A stretch of 23,245 nucleotides of DNA from a virus: positions 1-23,245 of IMG/VR virus record IMGVR_UViG_3300046413_000118; one strand, given 5' to 3'. This document shows positions 11,795 through 19,689 of the stretch, piece by piece. Each line of letters opens with the position of its first letter. Positions within the stretch are counted from its first letter, which is position 1. A program made the position numbers and the translations under genes. Under the pieces are notes generated by a model that was given only the letters and a program-made list of their open reading frames with translations, ran no database searches and was not told the origin of the DNA.

Positions 11795-14236
11795 ATGGAA
11801 ATAGTTTTTTTAGAAGCAAAAAAGAAGCTTGTTAAAGAGATATCAAAAAATTCTACCACACCGTACCCACTTGTAAAAAAGTTTACTTCTCACCATTTTG
11901 ATTTTAAAAAGAACCAACAGGGGCTAGAAGATTTGTACGAAGCATTACAAACAGCAGCAGCTGCAGGTATGTGTCTACATAAAGGTTTATTGTTAAAAGA
12001 ACTACAAGACGAACCCCGGGCTTTAGTTGCAGATCGCAATGCACCAACCGAGCTGTTAGTTATAGATGTAGATGGACTACAAATGCCAGCTCAGGATTTA
12101 ACCGATGTAAGAACACTAGCTGAAAAGTTTATAGTACATATGCCTGAAGAATTTCAGAACGTATCTTACATAGCACAAGCAAGCGCATCATTAGGTTTAA
12201 AAGAAGATAAAGTGTCTTTGCATTTGTTCTTTTTTCTAAAACATGCAGTTCATCCTAAAACATTAAAAGAATGGTTAAAAACTCTTAACTATGAGACTGA
12301 TATGTTAGCTAAACATTTACAACTTTCAGCTAACGGGCAAAGTTTAAGTTATACATTAGACCCATCAGTTGCTGAAAACAGTAAACTAATTTATTTATCA
12401 GCTCCAAAATTTGTAGGTGTAGAAGACCCTATACCAGGAGACAGGTTTGTATTACAAAAAAGAGGCACACCCTGTTTAGATCTAAATGTAAGTAACATCA
12501 ATCCAGAACGCGTACACAACTTAGGAGTACAAATAAAAGATAGCTTACGTAAAAAACTAAACTTACCAAAGAAAAGCTCAAAAATAACTACAATAACTAT
12601 AGCTAACGAACAACAAGAGGTTCTTCAGAACCCAGATAAGATGACTATAGATGTAGTACGAGTTAACGAACCTTACGTAAACTGTAATGTAAACGGAGGC
12701 GACAGTAATGGCTATTACTTCTTACTTTCTAATCCTCATTATATGTATAACTTTAAAGGTGAACCTATATGGGAAATACAAAAAGCAGATCCTGATTTCT
12801 ACAGAAGTATATTTGAAGTTTTTGCCGATAAAATACAAGGTGACCAGCAGCTAAAGCCAGTTGTATTACGAGATTTTTATACCGATACTTACTTTAATGG
12901 TATCTATGATGACAATAGACAACAGTTTACAGACGAGTATCCACTCACTCCTACTCAAAAATCTTCACTAAATGACTTCATGCGCACGCATAACCGTACA
13001 TTACCTGACTACGTACCCGATGCGCAGGTAGTGTTTGATCCATCTTCTGACAAAGGAATACAACTAGACCAGGCCCCTTATCATGTAAATCTATATAGAA
13101 AGACTTCTTATATGCTAGAAGCAAAAGAAACAGTAGAACTAGAATATGGCACTGCAAAAAAACTAAAAGAACGCGTACCTAATATATATAAGTTGCTTCA
13201 TCACATACTAGGCAACGGTGATACTGAGTTTGAACATTTTATTAATTGGTTAGCTTATATATATCAAAACAAAAGAAAGACCATGACCGCATGGATATTT
13301 ACAGGCGTTCCCGGCACTGGTAAAGGTTTGTTTGTACATCGAATATTAAAACCTTTGTTTGGCGAATCACAAGTCCCTATGCGTTCTTTAGAGAATATAG
13401 AAGAACAATTTAATTTGTATATGCGCACAGCACTCTTCTTAGTCGTAGACGAGTTTCGTATGAGTGACTCATCTAATACAAATAAAATGGCAGATAAACT
13501 TAAACACCAAGTTACAGAGCCTACACTTACTATTCGAGCTATGCGTACAAACCAAGTGGAACTACCAAGTTTTTGTAACTTCATTTTTCTTACTAACAGA
13601 GGAGATGCAGTTCGTATAGAAGAAGGAGATAGACGTTACAACGTAGGGCCCCGGCAGGAAAGTAAACTACAAAATGTTATACCTGAACTATTAGACAATT
13701 TAGAAGATCTAACAAAAGAACTGTATTACTTTGCTGGTGTATTACAAACTTTCCAGGTAGATAATCGTATGGCTCATACAGCACTAGAAAACGAAGCTAA
13801 ACAACAAATGAAACAGATCTCTATGTCTGTATTAGAAGAGTTCGCACACGCAATTAAAGAAAAGAATCTTGAATATTTTATTGAAATACTAGATATAGAA
13901 ATTACAAATACATTTGACGCAGGGTCTATAGCATCAGCACAAAGATATATTAAAGACTGGGTTTCTAAAGTAGGTGTAGAAACAGTAATACCAATGCAGC
14001 ATCTTAAAGTTGTTTATGATGTTCTTACTGATAGCCGTAACAAGCTATCTCAAAGAGACTTCTCTAAAGCTATGTCTAGGCAAAATATACTAATAAAAAG
14101 AAAAAGAGTATCTTCTAACAAAAACGCCAGCATACCCAGAGGGGTTGTAATAAGTTGGAAACTTGACGATAATGTTAAGGAAACTCTTATAAAAGAACAT
14201 TTCGAAGAAAAAGATTTAAAACTATTATCTAAGTAA
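11795..14236 (+). CDS. AEP-type primase fused to SF3-like helicase, 813 aa
   Basis: AGGAGGCCCAA precedes the ATG. The N-terminal domain has the three archaeo-eukaryotic primase motifs in order: VIDVDG (D91, D93), SLH (S141, H143) and TLDP (D189). The C-terminal half is a helicase: Walker A GVPGTGKG at 504-511, Walker B FLVVDEF (D552, E553), and sensor LTNRGD (N601) followed by EEGDRRYNV, as in SF3/DUF5906-type primase-helicases. The protein would open the duplex and lay primers for the PolA-type enzyme encoded upstream. About 270 residues between the domains show no clear motif. The last 130 residues look helical and may be a DNA-binding winged-helix region. Confidence 0.9.
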   Translation: MEIVFLEAKKKLVKEISKNSTTPYPLVKKFTSHHFDFKKNQQGLEDLYEALQTAAAAGMCLHKGLLLKELQDEPRALVADRNAPTELLVIDVDGLQMPAQDLTDVRTLAEKFIVHMPEEFQNVSYIAQASASLGLKEDKVSLHLFFFLKHAVHPKTLKEWLKTLNYETDMLAKHLQLSANGQSLSYTLDPSVAENSKLIYLSAPKFVGVEDPIPGDRFVLQKRGTPCLDLNVSNINPERVHNLGVQIKDSLRKKLNLPKKSSKITTITIANEQQEVLQNPDKMTIDVVRVNEPYVNCNVNGGDSNGYYFLLSNPHYMYNFKGEPIWEIQKADPDFYRSIFEVFADKIQGDQQLKPVVLRDFYTDTYFNGIYDDNRQQFTDEYPLTPTQKSSLNDFMRTHNRTLPDYVPDAQVVFDPSSDKGIQLDQAPYHVNLYRKTSYMLEAKETVELEYGTAKKLKERVPNIYKLLHHILGNGDTEFEHFINWLAYIYQNKRKTMTAWIFTGVPGTGKGLFVHRILKPLFGESQVPMRSLENIEEQFNLYMRTALFLVVDEFRMSDSSNTNKMADKLKHQVTEPTLTIRAMRTNQVELPSFCNFIFLTNRGDAVRIEEGDRRYNVGPRQESKLQNVIPELLDNLEDLTKELYYFAGVLQTFQVDNRMAHTALENEAKQQMKQISMSVLEEFAHAIKEKNLEYFIEILDIEITNTFDAGSIASAQRYIKDWVSKVGVETVIPMQHLKVVYDVLTDSRNKLSQRDFSKAMSRQNILIKRKRVSSNKNASIPRGVVISWKLDDNVKETLIKEHFEEKDLKLLSK

Positions 14237-14238
14237 TT

Positions 14239-14994
14239 TTGAAAAACTACTTACAGGACACTCGTCCAGATCTTGACAATGTCATAGCATCGGACAAACC
14301 AGAGGAGCTGGGACTTATACCAGCTTGGTCGTACTCTACACTAAAAACTTACGAAGGTTGCGAATACAGACTCTATATTAATAAAGTAAAAAAAATACAG
14401 GAAGACTACGGCGAAGCAGCAGCACGCGGTACACACATACACGAAGAAGCTGAAGCTTATGTAAAAACAGAGTTAGGTGAATTACCAGACTCTTTAAAAA
14501 AATTCAGCTCTCAATTCTCCTTACTTAGAGATCAATACGTCGAAAGCAATGTTGAGCTAGAAGGAGAATGGGGTTTTACAATAGACTGGGAAGCATGCGA
14601 TTGGATGGCTCCCAATGTTTGGGCTCGAGTAAAACTCGATGCAATATTACATGAGTCAGATACGTCAGCACGCGTAATAGATTATAAAACAGGAAGACAG
14701 TTTGGTAATGAGATTGCACATAGCCAGCAGGGCCTTGTGTATGCAATAGCTACCTTCTTTAGATATCCTGAACTAGAAAGTCTTAACACAGAATTTTGGT
14801 ATTTAGATCATGGTGGCACTCTTGAGAAAGTATACACAAGAGCTGAAGCTATGATGTTTATGCCAAAACTACAAGAGCGAGCTTTAAACTTAACTACCGC
14901 GACTAGATTTACACCTAATCCATCTCAATACAACTGTAAGTGGTGTTCATATGGAAAAGGAGAGCATCCAGTATGCGAGTGGAGTTTTAAATAA
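14239..14994 (+). CDS. Cas4/RecB-like PD-(D/E)XK nuclease, 251 aa
   Basis: The core motifs are RGTHIHEEAE (H68), D134 in VKLDAIL, the D-x-K triad in VIDYKTG (D148, K150) and SQQGLVYA (Q163, Q164). This is the RecB/Cas4-type exonuclease fold. C41 (YEGCEY) together with C233, C236 and C246 near the end has the spacing of the four cysteines that hold a 4Fe-4S cluster in Cas4 and AddB-like nucleases. No CRISPR or cas1/cas2 is nearby, so a role in phage recombination or DNA end processing is likely. The start is a TTG 2 bp after the helicase stop with no clear Shine-Dalgarno; no in-frame ATG lies nearby. Confidence 0.88.
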   Translation: MKNYLQDTRPDLDNVIASDKPEELGLIPAWSYSTLKTYEGCEYRLYINKVKKIQEDYGEAAARGTHIHEEAEAYVKTELGELPDSLKKFSSQFSLLRDQYVESNVELEGEWGFTIDWEACDWMAPNVWARVKLDAILHESDTSARVIDYKTGRQFGNEIAHSQQGLVYAIATFFRYPELESLNTEFWYLDHGGTLEKVYTRAEAMMFMPKLQERALNLTTATRFTPNPSQYNCKWCSYGKGEHPVCEWSFK

Positions 14995-15008
14995 CTCTGT
15001 GGTAAAAT
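14980..15008 (+). promoter_or_regulatory. Possible extended -10 promoter before the SNF2-type helicase
   Basis: TGG-TAAAAT (15000-15008) fits an extended -10 (TGnTATAAT) with two mismatches or fewer. A poor -35 TGGAGT lies 17 bp upstream. It falls in one of the few gaps (14995-15054) of this dense operon. Confidence 0.3.
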
Positions 15009-15054
15009 AACTACATACAACGAAAAATGAAACACGAACTAAGAAAGGTGAACT

Positions 15055-16422
15055 ATGGACACGATCTCTATCGAGGATGCGTATCAGCATCAAATTGAAA
15101 CTACAAACTTTATCAACTCTAACCCCCGCTGTCTGATTACATCAGATCCAGGTACTGGGAAAACACGTGCAGTCTTAGATGCTATAAATCCTAAACTAGG
15201 AGCTACGTTAGTACTTGCGCCGTTATCTATACTTGAAGCTTCTTGGGTAGAGGATATAATAAAGTTCACACCAAAATTAAAATACGGAGTTGCATATGCC
15301 AAAAACAGAAAAAAAATCTTCGAAGACACCAGTTACGACATCGTCATCACTAACTTCGAAGCTGTTAACTTTTTACATAAAAACCCATTACTACTTAGCA
15401 GGTTTAATACCATCGTCCTTGACGAATTTACTGCTTTCAAAAATAGAGAAGCCAAACGCTCAAAGAACCTCAAGTCTATTATCCATCATTTTGATAATAG
15501 AATTGCTATGTCTGGTACTCCTAATAGTAATACTATTCTAGATTTATGGCATCCGACACTATTAGTAGATGACGGTAAACGATTAGGTCAAAGATTTTGG
15601 TCTTTTAGACACCAAGTTTGTACACCTAAGTTTAATGGCTTTGCTAATGAATGGATAGACAAACCCGGTATTGAAGCTGTTGTAGCTAATCAGCTATCAG
15701 ATATAACTATACGACATGCAATTGAAGATTGTATGGATCTTCCAGACAACAATGTCAGAACTATGTATACAAAACTTACACCAGCTGTGCAAAAGATGTA
15801 CAACATCTTGGCAGAAGAGTCCGTCTTGTATACAAAACAAGGGACCATCAACGCTGTTAACGCTGCATCTAGAGTTAAAAAGTTATTACAGCTAGTTTCA
15901 GGGGCTGTATATGATCAAGATGGTAATGCTACTTTATTACATAACGAACGATACGAGCTGGTTATGCAGCTTGTATCACAACGTAAACACTCACTAGTCG
16001 CATACAATTGGAAGCATGAGCGTGATTCGTTGATCGCCATTGCAGAACGAGAAAAAATATCATACGACTTAATTGATGGTTCTGTCCCTGCACATAAACG
16101 TAAAGACATCGTACAACGCTTTCAGGCTGGACATATACAAGTATTGTTCGCCCACCCGCAATCTACGTCACATGGACTTACACTTACAAAAGCTACTACT
16201 GCTATATGGTGTTCTCCTACGTACAGCGCTGAGCAGTTCCAACAATTTAATCGTCGTATACATAGAGCAGGCCAAACTCAAAAGACTGAAACTATTTTGA
16301 TTGCAGCTAAAGATACCTGGGAAAAACACGTATACAAAAAGCTAGATGGTAAGTTAGGCAAAATGGAAAACTTACTACATATTTTATCGGAGATAAATAA
16401 TGTCAAAAAAACAAATAATTGA
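15055..16422 (+). CDS. SNF2/SF2-type DNA helicase, 455 aa
   Basis: Motif I is DPGTGKT (residues 31-37), motif II LDEFT (D123, E124; a DEFT variant of DEAH/DEAD), motif III MSGTP (S153 to P156), and motif VI QQFNRRIHRAGQ lies near the end. The single-chain length and the 'R-I-H-R-x-G-Q' motif match phage SNF2-family ATPases. These translocate on DNA and are thought to assist recombination, replication-fork restart or removal of bound proteins. AAAGGTGAACT precedes the ATG. The gene overlaps the next one by 23 bp. Confidence 0.92.
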   Translation: MDTISIEDAYQHQIETTNFINSNPRCLITSDPGTGKTRAVLDAINPKLGATLVLAPLSILEASWVEDIIKFTPKLKYGVAYAKNRKKIFEDTSYDIVITNFEAVNFLHKNPLLLSRFNTIVLDEFTAFKNREAKRSKNLKSIIHHFDNRIAMSGTPNSNTILDLWHPTLLVDDGKRLGQRFWSFRHQVCTPKFNGFANEWIDKPGIEAVVANQLSDITIRHAIEDCMDLPDNNVRTMYTKLTPAVQKMYNILAEESVLYTKQGTINAVNAASRVKKLLQLVSGAVYDQDGNATLLHNERYELVMQLVSQRKHSLVAYNWKHERDSLIAIAEREKISYDLIDGSVPAHKRKDIVQRFQAGHIQVLFAHPQSTSHGLTLTKATTAIWCSPTYSAEQFQQFNRRIHRAGQTQKTETILIAAKDTWEKHVYKKLDGKLGKMENLLHILSEINNVKKTNN

Positions 16423-16666
16423 ATTGCTAGCTGAAGATGTACAACTAAAGATACAAGAACTGTCTTTAGTTGATAACGAAATACTTGCAACTGCTTTAAT
16501 TTTTGCTATGGCAGAAGTTGAAGCTGCGAATATGTATGGTTCTACTGGAGAATTTAATACTCCAGAAAAAGCCCATGACTTACTTACAAGTGCCAGCGAA
16601 GCTGCCTTAGTCATGGTTAATACTTTAATAGAGACAATAGAAAGCCAACAGGAGGTAAAACACTAA
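16400..16666 (+). CDS. Hypothetical helical protein, 88 aa
   Basis: CGGAGATAAATA precedes the ATG, which lies inside the end of the helicase gene. The product starts MSKKQIIELLAEDVQLKIQE and is almost entirely helical and acidic, with an Ala/Met-rich centre (ALIFAMAEVEAANM) and an EVKH end. The stop and next start share a base (TAATG). It may be a small partner or regulator of the helicase, but no family is recognised. Confidence 0.65.
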   Translation: MSKKQIIELLAEDVQLKIQELSLVDNEILATALIFAMAEVEAANMYGSTGEFNTPEKAHDLLTSASEAALVMVNTLIETIESQQEVKH

Positions 16667-17040
16667 TGTCAGAACTAACTATGGATGATCTCCTAAAAGA
16701 TCTTAATAGCTCAAAAGAATCGTTAAGAGAGTTACAATCGCAAGAAAAAACTCTTAAACAATCAATTAATGAGTTAGAAAACCGAATTATTCTTAATCTT
16801 GAAAACCAAGGAGTGGATAGGATTGGGAATGATGTGTGTACAGTTTCCATTAAAAAAGAAATTGTACCAACTGTAGATGATTGGGACAGCGTTCACCAAT
16901 ACATAATTGACACCCGTCAGTTTGAGTTATTGCAAAAACGTATGTCTGCAACCGCTTACAGAGAGCTTCAACAAATGGGACAAGAGGTTCCAGGTGTTGA
17001 AGCAACTGAGTTGACCCGAATTAATTTTAGGTCTAAATAG
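16666..17040 (+). CDS. Coiled-coil phage protein, 124 aa
   Basis: AGGAGG lies a few bases before the coupled start. Residues 8-50 form a clear coiled coil (LKDLNSSKESLRELQSQEKT...). The second half has strand segments, a VPTVDDWDSVHQYI element, FELLQKRMSATAYRELQQMG and EVPGVEATELTRINFRSK. I recognise this 'coiled coil, then VP..DWD..., QRR-type helix, VPGVE' order as recurring in tailed phages beside single-strand-binding-type proteins, with no known function. Its place between helicase and presumed ssDNA-binding gene suggests a role in replication or recombination. Confidence 0.65.
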   Translation: MSELTMDDLLKDLNSSKESLRELQSQEKTLKQSINELENRIILNLENQGVDRIGNDVCTVSIKKEIVPTVDDWDSVHQYIIDTRQFELLQKRMSATAYRELQQMGQEVPGVEATELTRINFRSK

Positions 17041-17072
17041 TAACTATATCAATGAAACAAGGAGTACGTACA

Positions 17073-17753
17073 ATGAACGATATAGCTATAAAAGCAAATG
17101 AGATGCCCGCTCATATAAAAAAGGGTAGTGGTCTTGGTAATGAAGGTATTACCGCAGAGCACTTACAAACTCCTCGTGTAAAGCAACTACAAAGTAGCTC
17201 GAACGAGGTTGATCCAAACCACAGTGATTATTTAGAAGGAGCCAAAATCGGTGACTTCTTTAACACTGTAACAAACGAAATATACGGAGATAAAATAAAC
17301 GTTATAAACGTATACTTTAGAGACGAATACGTTGTTTGGAAAAAACGAGAAAAGGGTGGTGGCCTAGTAGGCACTTTTGCTTCTCAAGTCGAAGCTGTCG
17401 ATGCTTTAAAAGCAGACGGTAAAGATGTTGAAGAGCATGAGATTACTCAAACTCACTCGCATACATTGATTAAAATCGATGGAAAAACAGGTGAGATAGA
17501 CAAAACACCTTTTATATTTGACTGTGCTAGTTCAAAGCTTCGCGTAAGCAGAGAATGGAACACTCAAATTATGCGTTTGGGTGGAGATAGATTTGCGTCT
17601 GTATGGACAATGTCTTCTGCTCCTACTCAAAACAGAACGGGTAAATCGTTCTATAATATTTCAGTTGAAAACGAAGGATGGGTTAACGAAGAGCATTATG
17701 CTTTCGCTAAGTCTGTTTACGAAACACTTCCAGGTGTTAAAGCTTCAGCTTAA
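17073..17753 (+). CDS. Phage DNA-metabolism protein, presumed ssDNA-binding, 226 aa
   Basis: AAGGAG at 17059-17064 selects ATG 17073; an ATG at 17052 upstream overlaps that site. The sequence order is typical of a phage family found in replication modules: EMPAHIKKGSGLGNE, HLQTPRVKQLQSSS, KIGDFFNTVTNEIYG, INVYFRDEYVVWKKREKGGG, then SVWTMSSAPTQNRTGKSFYN. Members are often annotated as ssDNA-binding or gp2.5-like, without firm proof known to me. Its position after the nuclease and helicase genes agrees. The aromatic and basic middle could contact DNA. Confidence 0.65.
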   Translation: MNDIAIKANEMPAHIKKGSGLGNEGITAEHLQTPRVKQLQSSSNEVDPNHSDYLEGAKIGDFFNTVTNEIYGDKINVINVYFRDEYVVWKKREKGGGLVGTFASQVEAVDALKADGKDVEEHEITQTHSHTLIKIDGKTGEIDKTPFIFDCASSKLRVSREWNTQIMRLGGDRFASVWTMSSAPTQNRTGKSFYNISVENEGWVNEEHYAFAKSVYETLPGVKASA

Positions 17754-17767
17754 TATTATGTTTGTAT

Positions 17768-17800
17768 TACATGGTGCGTCACAGGCTGTCGCACCATGTA
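17768..17800 (+). terminator. Perfect 11-bp hairpin between the ssDNA-binding-type and VRR-NUC genes
   Basis: TACATGGTGCG (17768-17778) is an exact inverted repeat of CGCACCATGTA (17790-17800), with an 11-nt loop. No T-run follows, so it is not a standard intrinsic terminator. It may mark an mRNA 3' end or processing point that keeps expression of the upstream gene high. Confidence 0.5.
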
Positions 17801-17830
17801 TGCACTCTCCTATATGTTATACTTGGTTAA

Positions 17831-18226
17831 GTGATCGAGAAAACATTTATAGCAAAGATCCACAAAAAACTCTCCAAAGAAATATATCGTTGGAAAATTA
17901 ATGATGCATACCATGGAGGCGTTCCTGACGTGTACTACAGCGGCCTGACTGGCTGCATGTTTGTAGAATACAAATACCACAAAAAGATACCTGTGAAATC
18001 AACTTCTAAAATTTCAATTAATACATCTACGCAACAAAAAGAATGGTTAAAAAAAGCACTAAGTCATAGTGTGCCTGCTTACGTAGTAGTCGGAGCTGCA
18101 GATAAGATTGTAATGACACAGGATATAAACAAAACATTTTTTACAGTTAAAGAATTTTTAGAACAAGCGTATAGTTTTGATGAATATGTAGATAAATTAA
18201 CTAATATGCTTACAACAGGAGGTTAG
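17831..18226 (+). CDS. VRR-NUC/PD-(D/E)XK nuclease, 131 aa
   Basis: The start is GTG 17831 with a weak ribosome-binding site. The motif GGVPDVYYSG (D33) followed by FVEYKY (E46, K48) gives the PD...E-x-K catalytic triad, and STQQKEWL adds the Gln motif. This is the small VRR-NUC form found in phages, probably a Holliday-junction resolvase or flap-type nuclease acting on recombination intermediates. IYRWKINDAY near the N-terminus suits DNA contact. It ends with AGGAGG next to the following start, so the next gene is coupled. The 77 bp before it hold only the hairpin. Confidence 0.8.
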   Translation: MIEKTFIAKIHKKLSKEIYRWKINDAYHGGVPDVYYSGLTGCMFVEYKYHKKIPVKSTSKISINTSTQQKEWLKKALSHSVPAYVVVGAADKIVMTQDINKTFFTVKEFLEQAYSFDEYVDKLTNMLTTGG

Positions 18227-18227
18227 A

Positions 18228-18425
18228 ATGTCGGATAAAATAAATCCACCCTATTACAACAAGTCAATTGAAACTACAGACTACATACTTGCCCACGACT
18301 TAGGCTACTTAGAAGGTAATATTGTTAAGTATGTCACAAGGTATAAAGAAAAAAATGGTATTGAAGATTTACATAAAGCTGAGTGGTACTTAGCTAAACT
18401 AATAAAACAAGTAAGGAACCAATAG
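18228..18425 (+). CDS. DUF3310-family protein, 65 aa
   Basis: ACAGGAGG precedes the ATG closely. The product shows INPPYYNKSIETTDYI and, toward the end, NIVKYVTRYKEKNGIEDLHKAEWYL. This 'G-N-x-x-K-Y-x-x-R-y-x-x-K-x-G-x-x-D-L-x-K-A-x-W-Y-L' signature is that of DUF3310, often called nucleotide kinase-like in phages but without proven activity. It is the last rightward gene. Its stop abuts the stop of the convergent gene at 18426 with no gap and no hairpin terminator. Confidence 0.85.
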   Translation: MSDKINPPYYNKSIETTDYILAHDLGYLEGNIVKYVTRYKEKNGIEDLHKAEWYLAKLIKQVRNQ

Positions 18426-18728
18426 TTATTTCTTTTTACGCCTGCGAGTAGTTTTTTTCTTACGTGCAATAGTACGTACATTTGTAGGTTTACCACCTGG
18501 ATTACCAGCTCTACGTTTTCTAGTAACTGCACTCTTCTTTTGTGCAGTCGTCATACTTTTGGCCTTGGAGCGTGGTACACACTTCGGGTACTTACGTTTA
18601 CTTTTACTAGCAGACTTACGCCCGCACGCTTGATACTTGCCCTTCTTTTTAGGTGCGCCTATGTCTACCCAATCCCCTTTAGAGCCTTTGCCAAACCATG
18701 CAGTTAATCCACCAGTAGGTTTAGCCAT
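18426..18728 (-). CDS. Lys/Arg-rich conserved viral protein, 100 aa
   Basis: The N-terminus MAKPTGGLTAWFGKGSKGDW is followed by VDIGAPKKKGKYQACGRKS, a YPKCVPRSKAKSMT segment, and a basic tail ending in KKKTTRRRKKK. I recognise the 'W-V-D-I-G-x-P-K...CGR...YPKCVP' pattern as recurring in marine phages and large viruses, with no known function. Two cysteines (in QACGRKS and YPKCVP) may bind a metal. The strong positive charge suggests nucleic acid binding. The start overlaps the stop of the upstream gene by one base (TAATG). Confidence 0.75.
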   Translation of the reverse strand: MAKPTGGLTAWFGKGSKGDWVDIGAPKKKGKYQACGRKSASKSKRKYPKCVPRSKAKSMTTAQKKSAVTRKRRAGNPGGKPTNVRTIARKKKTTRRRKKK

Positions 18729-18904
18729 TACCTATAGCCCCCGCCTCTTTTTTTGTATGTACGCACTAGCCAACCGTTGGCGTATGCTGAAGGATATACT
18801 TTAAATTTTCTTTTAGCTTCTGCTTTAACTCTTGAATACAAAGCTGGATTAGTAGGCTTTGCACCGCTTTTCTTTTTAGTAGCTTTTTTCTTTTTAACTG
18901 CCAT
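18728..18904 (-). CDS. Basic conserved protein with PSAYAN motif, 58 aa
   Basis: GGAGATAAA before ATG 18904 sets the start; an in-frame ATG at 18991 would overlap the neighbouring gene and lacks a binding site. The product is MAVKKKKATKKKSGAKPTNP, then LYSRVKAEAKRKFKVYPSAY, then ANGWLVRTYKKRGGGYR. The 'KxYPSAYANxWLVxxYKxRGGxY' signature occurs in many marine viral genomes, frequently next to the YPKCVP-type protein as here. It looks like a small nucleic acid-binding or virion-packed protein. Function unknown. Confidence 0.75.
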   Translation of the reverse strand: MAVKKKKATKKKSGAKPTNPALYSRVKAEAKRKFKVYPSAYANGWLVRTYKKRGGGYR

Positions 18905-18905
18905 T

Positions 18906-19157
18906 TTATCTCCTTTTTTTACGACCTGTACTAGTCCTTGGAAAAGATCTATTAGACTTTCTAGATTCCATTCTAATATTTTTTGGTTCACTGTTTAAAG
19001 GATTTCCATCTTTATGATGCACGTCTTTGCCATCTCCTTTTTTAGCTTTACCTAACCTAATCATAAGCCTTCTAGCTTTATTCCTACTAGCCCTAGCTTT
19101 TTTTTGTTTAGCTGAGCCTTGATATCTATCGTATTCAGCACGATAGTTACGAGCCAT
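18906..19157 (-). CDS. HNH-like basic protein, 83 aa
   Basis: The core VHHKDGNPLNSEPKNIRM carries the 'HHxDGNPxN...N' pattern of the treble-clef/HNH nuclease fold, with a basic helix (ARASRNKARRLMIRLGKA) before it and RSFPRTSTGRKKRR after it. Canonical HNH enzymes have a longer metal site; here the zinc-knuckle cysteines are absent, so nuclease activity is uncertain. Similar short proteins are common in marine phages. Stop and next start are separated by one base, so it is co-translated with the PSAYAN protein. Confidence 0.7.
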   Translation of the reverse strand: MARNYRAEYDRYQGSAKQKKARASRNKARRLMIRLGKAKKGDGKDVHHKDGNPLNSEPKNIRMESRKSNRSFPRTSTGRKKRR

Positions 19158-19158
19158 A

Positions 19159-19350
19159 TTACTTACCTATTTGTTTTTGCGCTTTTTTATGAGCAGCTCT
19201 AAAGTTATCACCCATTAACATACGACGTTTCATATATTTCATATGAGCAGCTGTATGGTGCTTAGAGTGCCTAGCTAAAGAAGCATCTTGACGTTTAGTT
19301 AGAGACTTCTTTTTTACCTTCATAGAAGGTTTTTTTCTCGTTCTAGCCAT
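19159..19350 (-). CDS. Small His/Lys/Arg-rich protein, 63 aa
   Basis: The product MARTRKKPSMKVKKKSLTKR continues QDASLARHSKHHTAAHMKYM and ends RAAHKKAQKQIGK. The helix-forming 'LTKRQ..SL.RHSKHHT..HM..M...M..G..F..AHK.AQ' pattern recurs among small viral proteins; its function is unknown to me. It is strongly basic like the neighbouring genes and overlaps the upstream gene by 8 bp. Nucleic acid or virion DNA association is an inference from charge. Confidence 0.7.
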   Translation of the reverse strand: MARTRKKPSMKVKKKSLTKRQDASLARHSKHHTAAHMKYMKRRMLMGDNFRAAHKKAQKQIGK

Positions 19351-19492
19351 TTTTAATTTTCATTGATTTCAGTTTAGTAGGAGCTTCTCCGTCTTTAGTC
19401 GGCACTTGATATAAGGTCACTATATGTTCACCTTTATCATTTAGCTCCCAAACCAAATCTTTATCTCCGCTAGTAGTTGAAGTTATTATCAT
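19343..19492 (-). CDS. Small protein, 49 aa
   Basis: AGAGGC lies 7 bases before ATG 19492, and the frame runs to TAG at 19343-19345, overlapping the start of the His-rich gene. The product starts MIITSTTSGDKDLVWELNDK, continues GEHIVTLYQVPTKDGEAPTK, and ends LKSMKIKNG. The alternating pattern suggests a small beta sheet. It fills what would otherwise be a 150-bp gap in a tightly packed minus-strand operon. No family recognised. Confidence 0.6.
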   Translation of the reverse strand: MIITSTTSGDKDLVWELNDKGEHIVTLYQVPTKDGEAPTKLKSMKIKNG

Positions 19493-19500
19493 AGTAGCCT

Positions 19501-19689
19501 CTAGTAAGATTTGTAATCTTTCATAGGATCGCCTAATGAAGGCATCATTCCTAATTGTGATCTTGTTTGCATAGGGTCTTGCAACATATCGTTAGCACTA
19601 TTAGGTACATTGGGTTTCATTTGGTATTCAGACACTTTCATATCTCCTACCATTCCTTGTTTAGGGCCCATTTTTATTCTATTTGCCAT
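19501..19689 (-). CDS. Hypothetical Met/Pro-rich protein, 62 aa
   Basis: ACAGGAAAAACTT precedes the ATG. The product MANRIKMGPKQGMVGDMKVS is unusually rich in Met, Pro, Gln and Asn and looks disordered, ending GDPMKDYKSY. No family recognised. Low-complexity small proteins of this sort occur near virion genes in tailed phages. It follows the cyclase gene by 33 bp and precedes the 49-aa gene by 8 bp, so it belongs to the same transcript. Confidence 0.6.
   Translation of the reverse strand: MANRIKMGPKQGMVGDMKVSEYQMKPNVPNSANDMLQDPMQTRSQLGMMPSLGDPMKDYKSY

Noticed and set aside
14239-14994. Cas4-like gene as evidence of a CRISPR-Cas system
   Set aside because: No repeat-spacer array or cas1/cas2-like gene is present; phage Cas4/RecB-like nucleases commonly occur alone in replication modules.
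17758-17901. 47-codon frame MFVLHGAS... between the ssDNA-binding-type and VRR-NUC genes
   Set aside because: It spans the perfect hairpin and the start of the VRR-NUC gene and has no ribosome-binding site.
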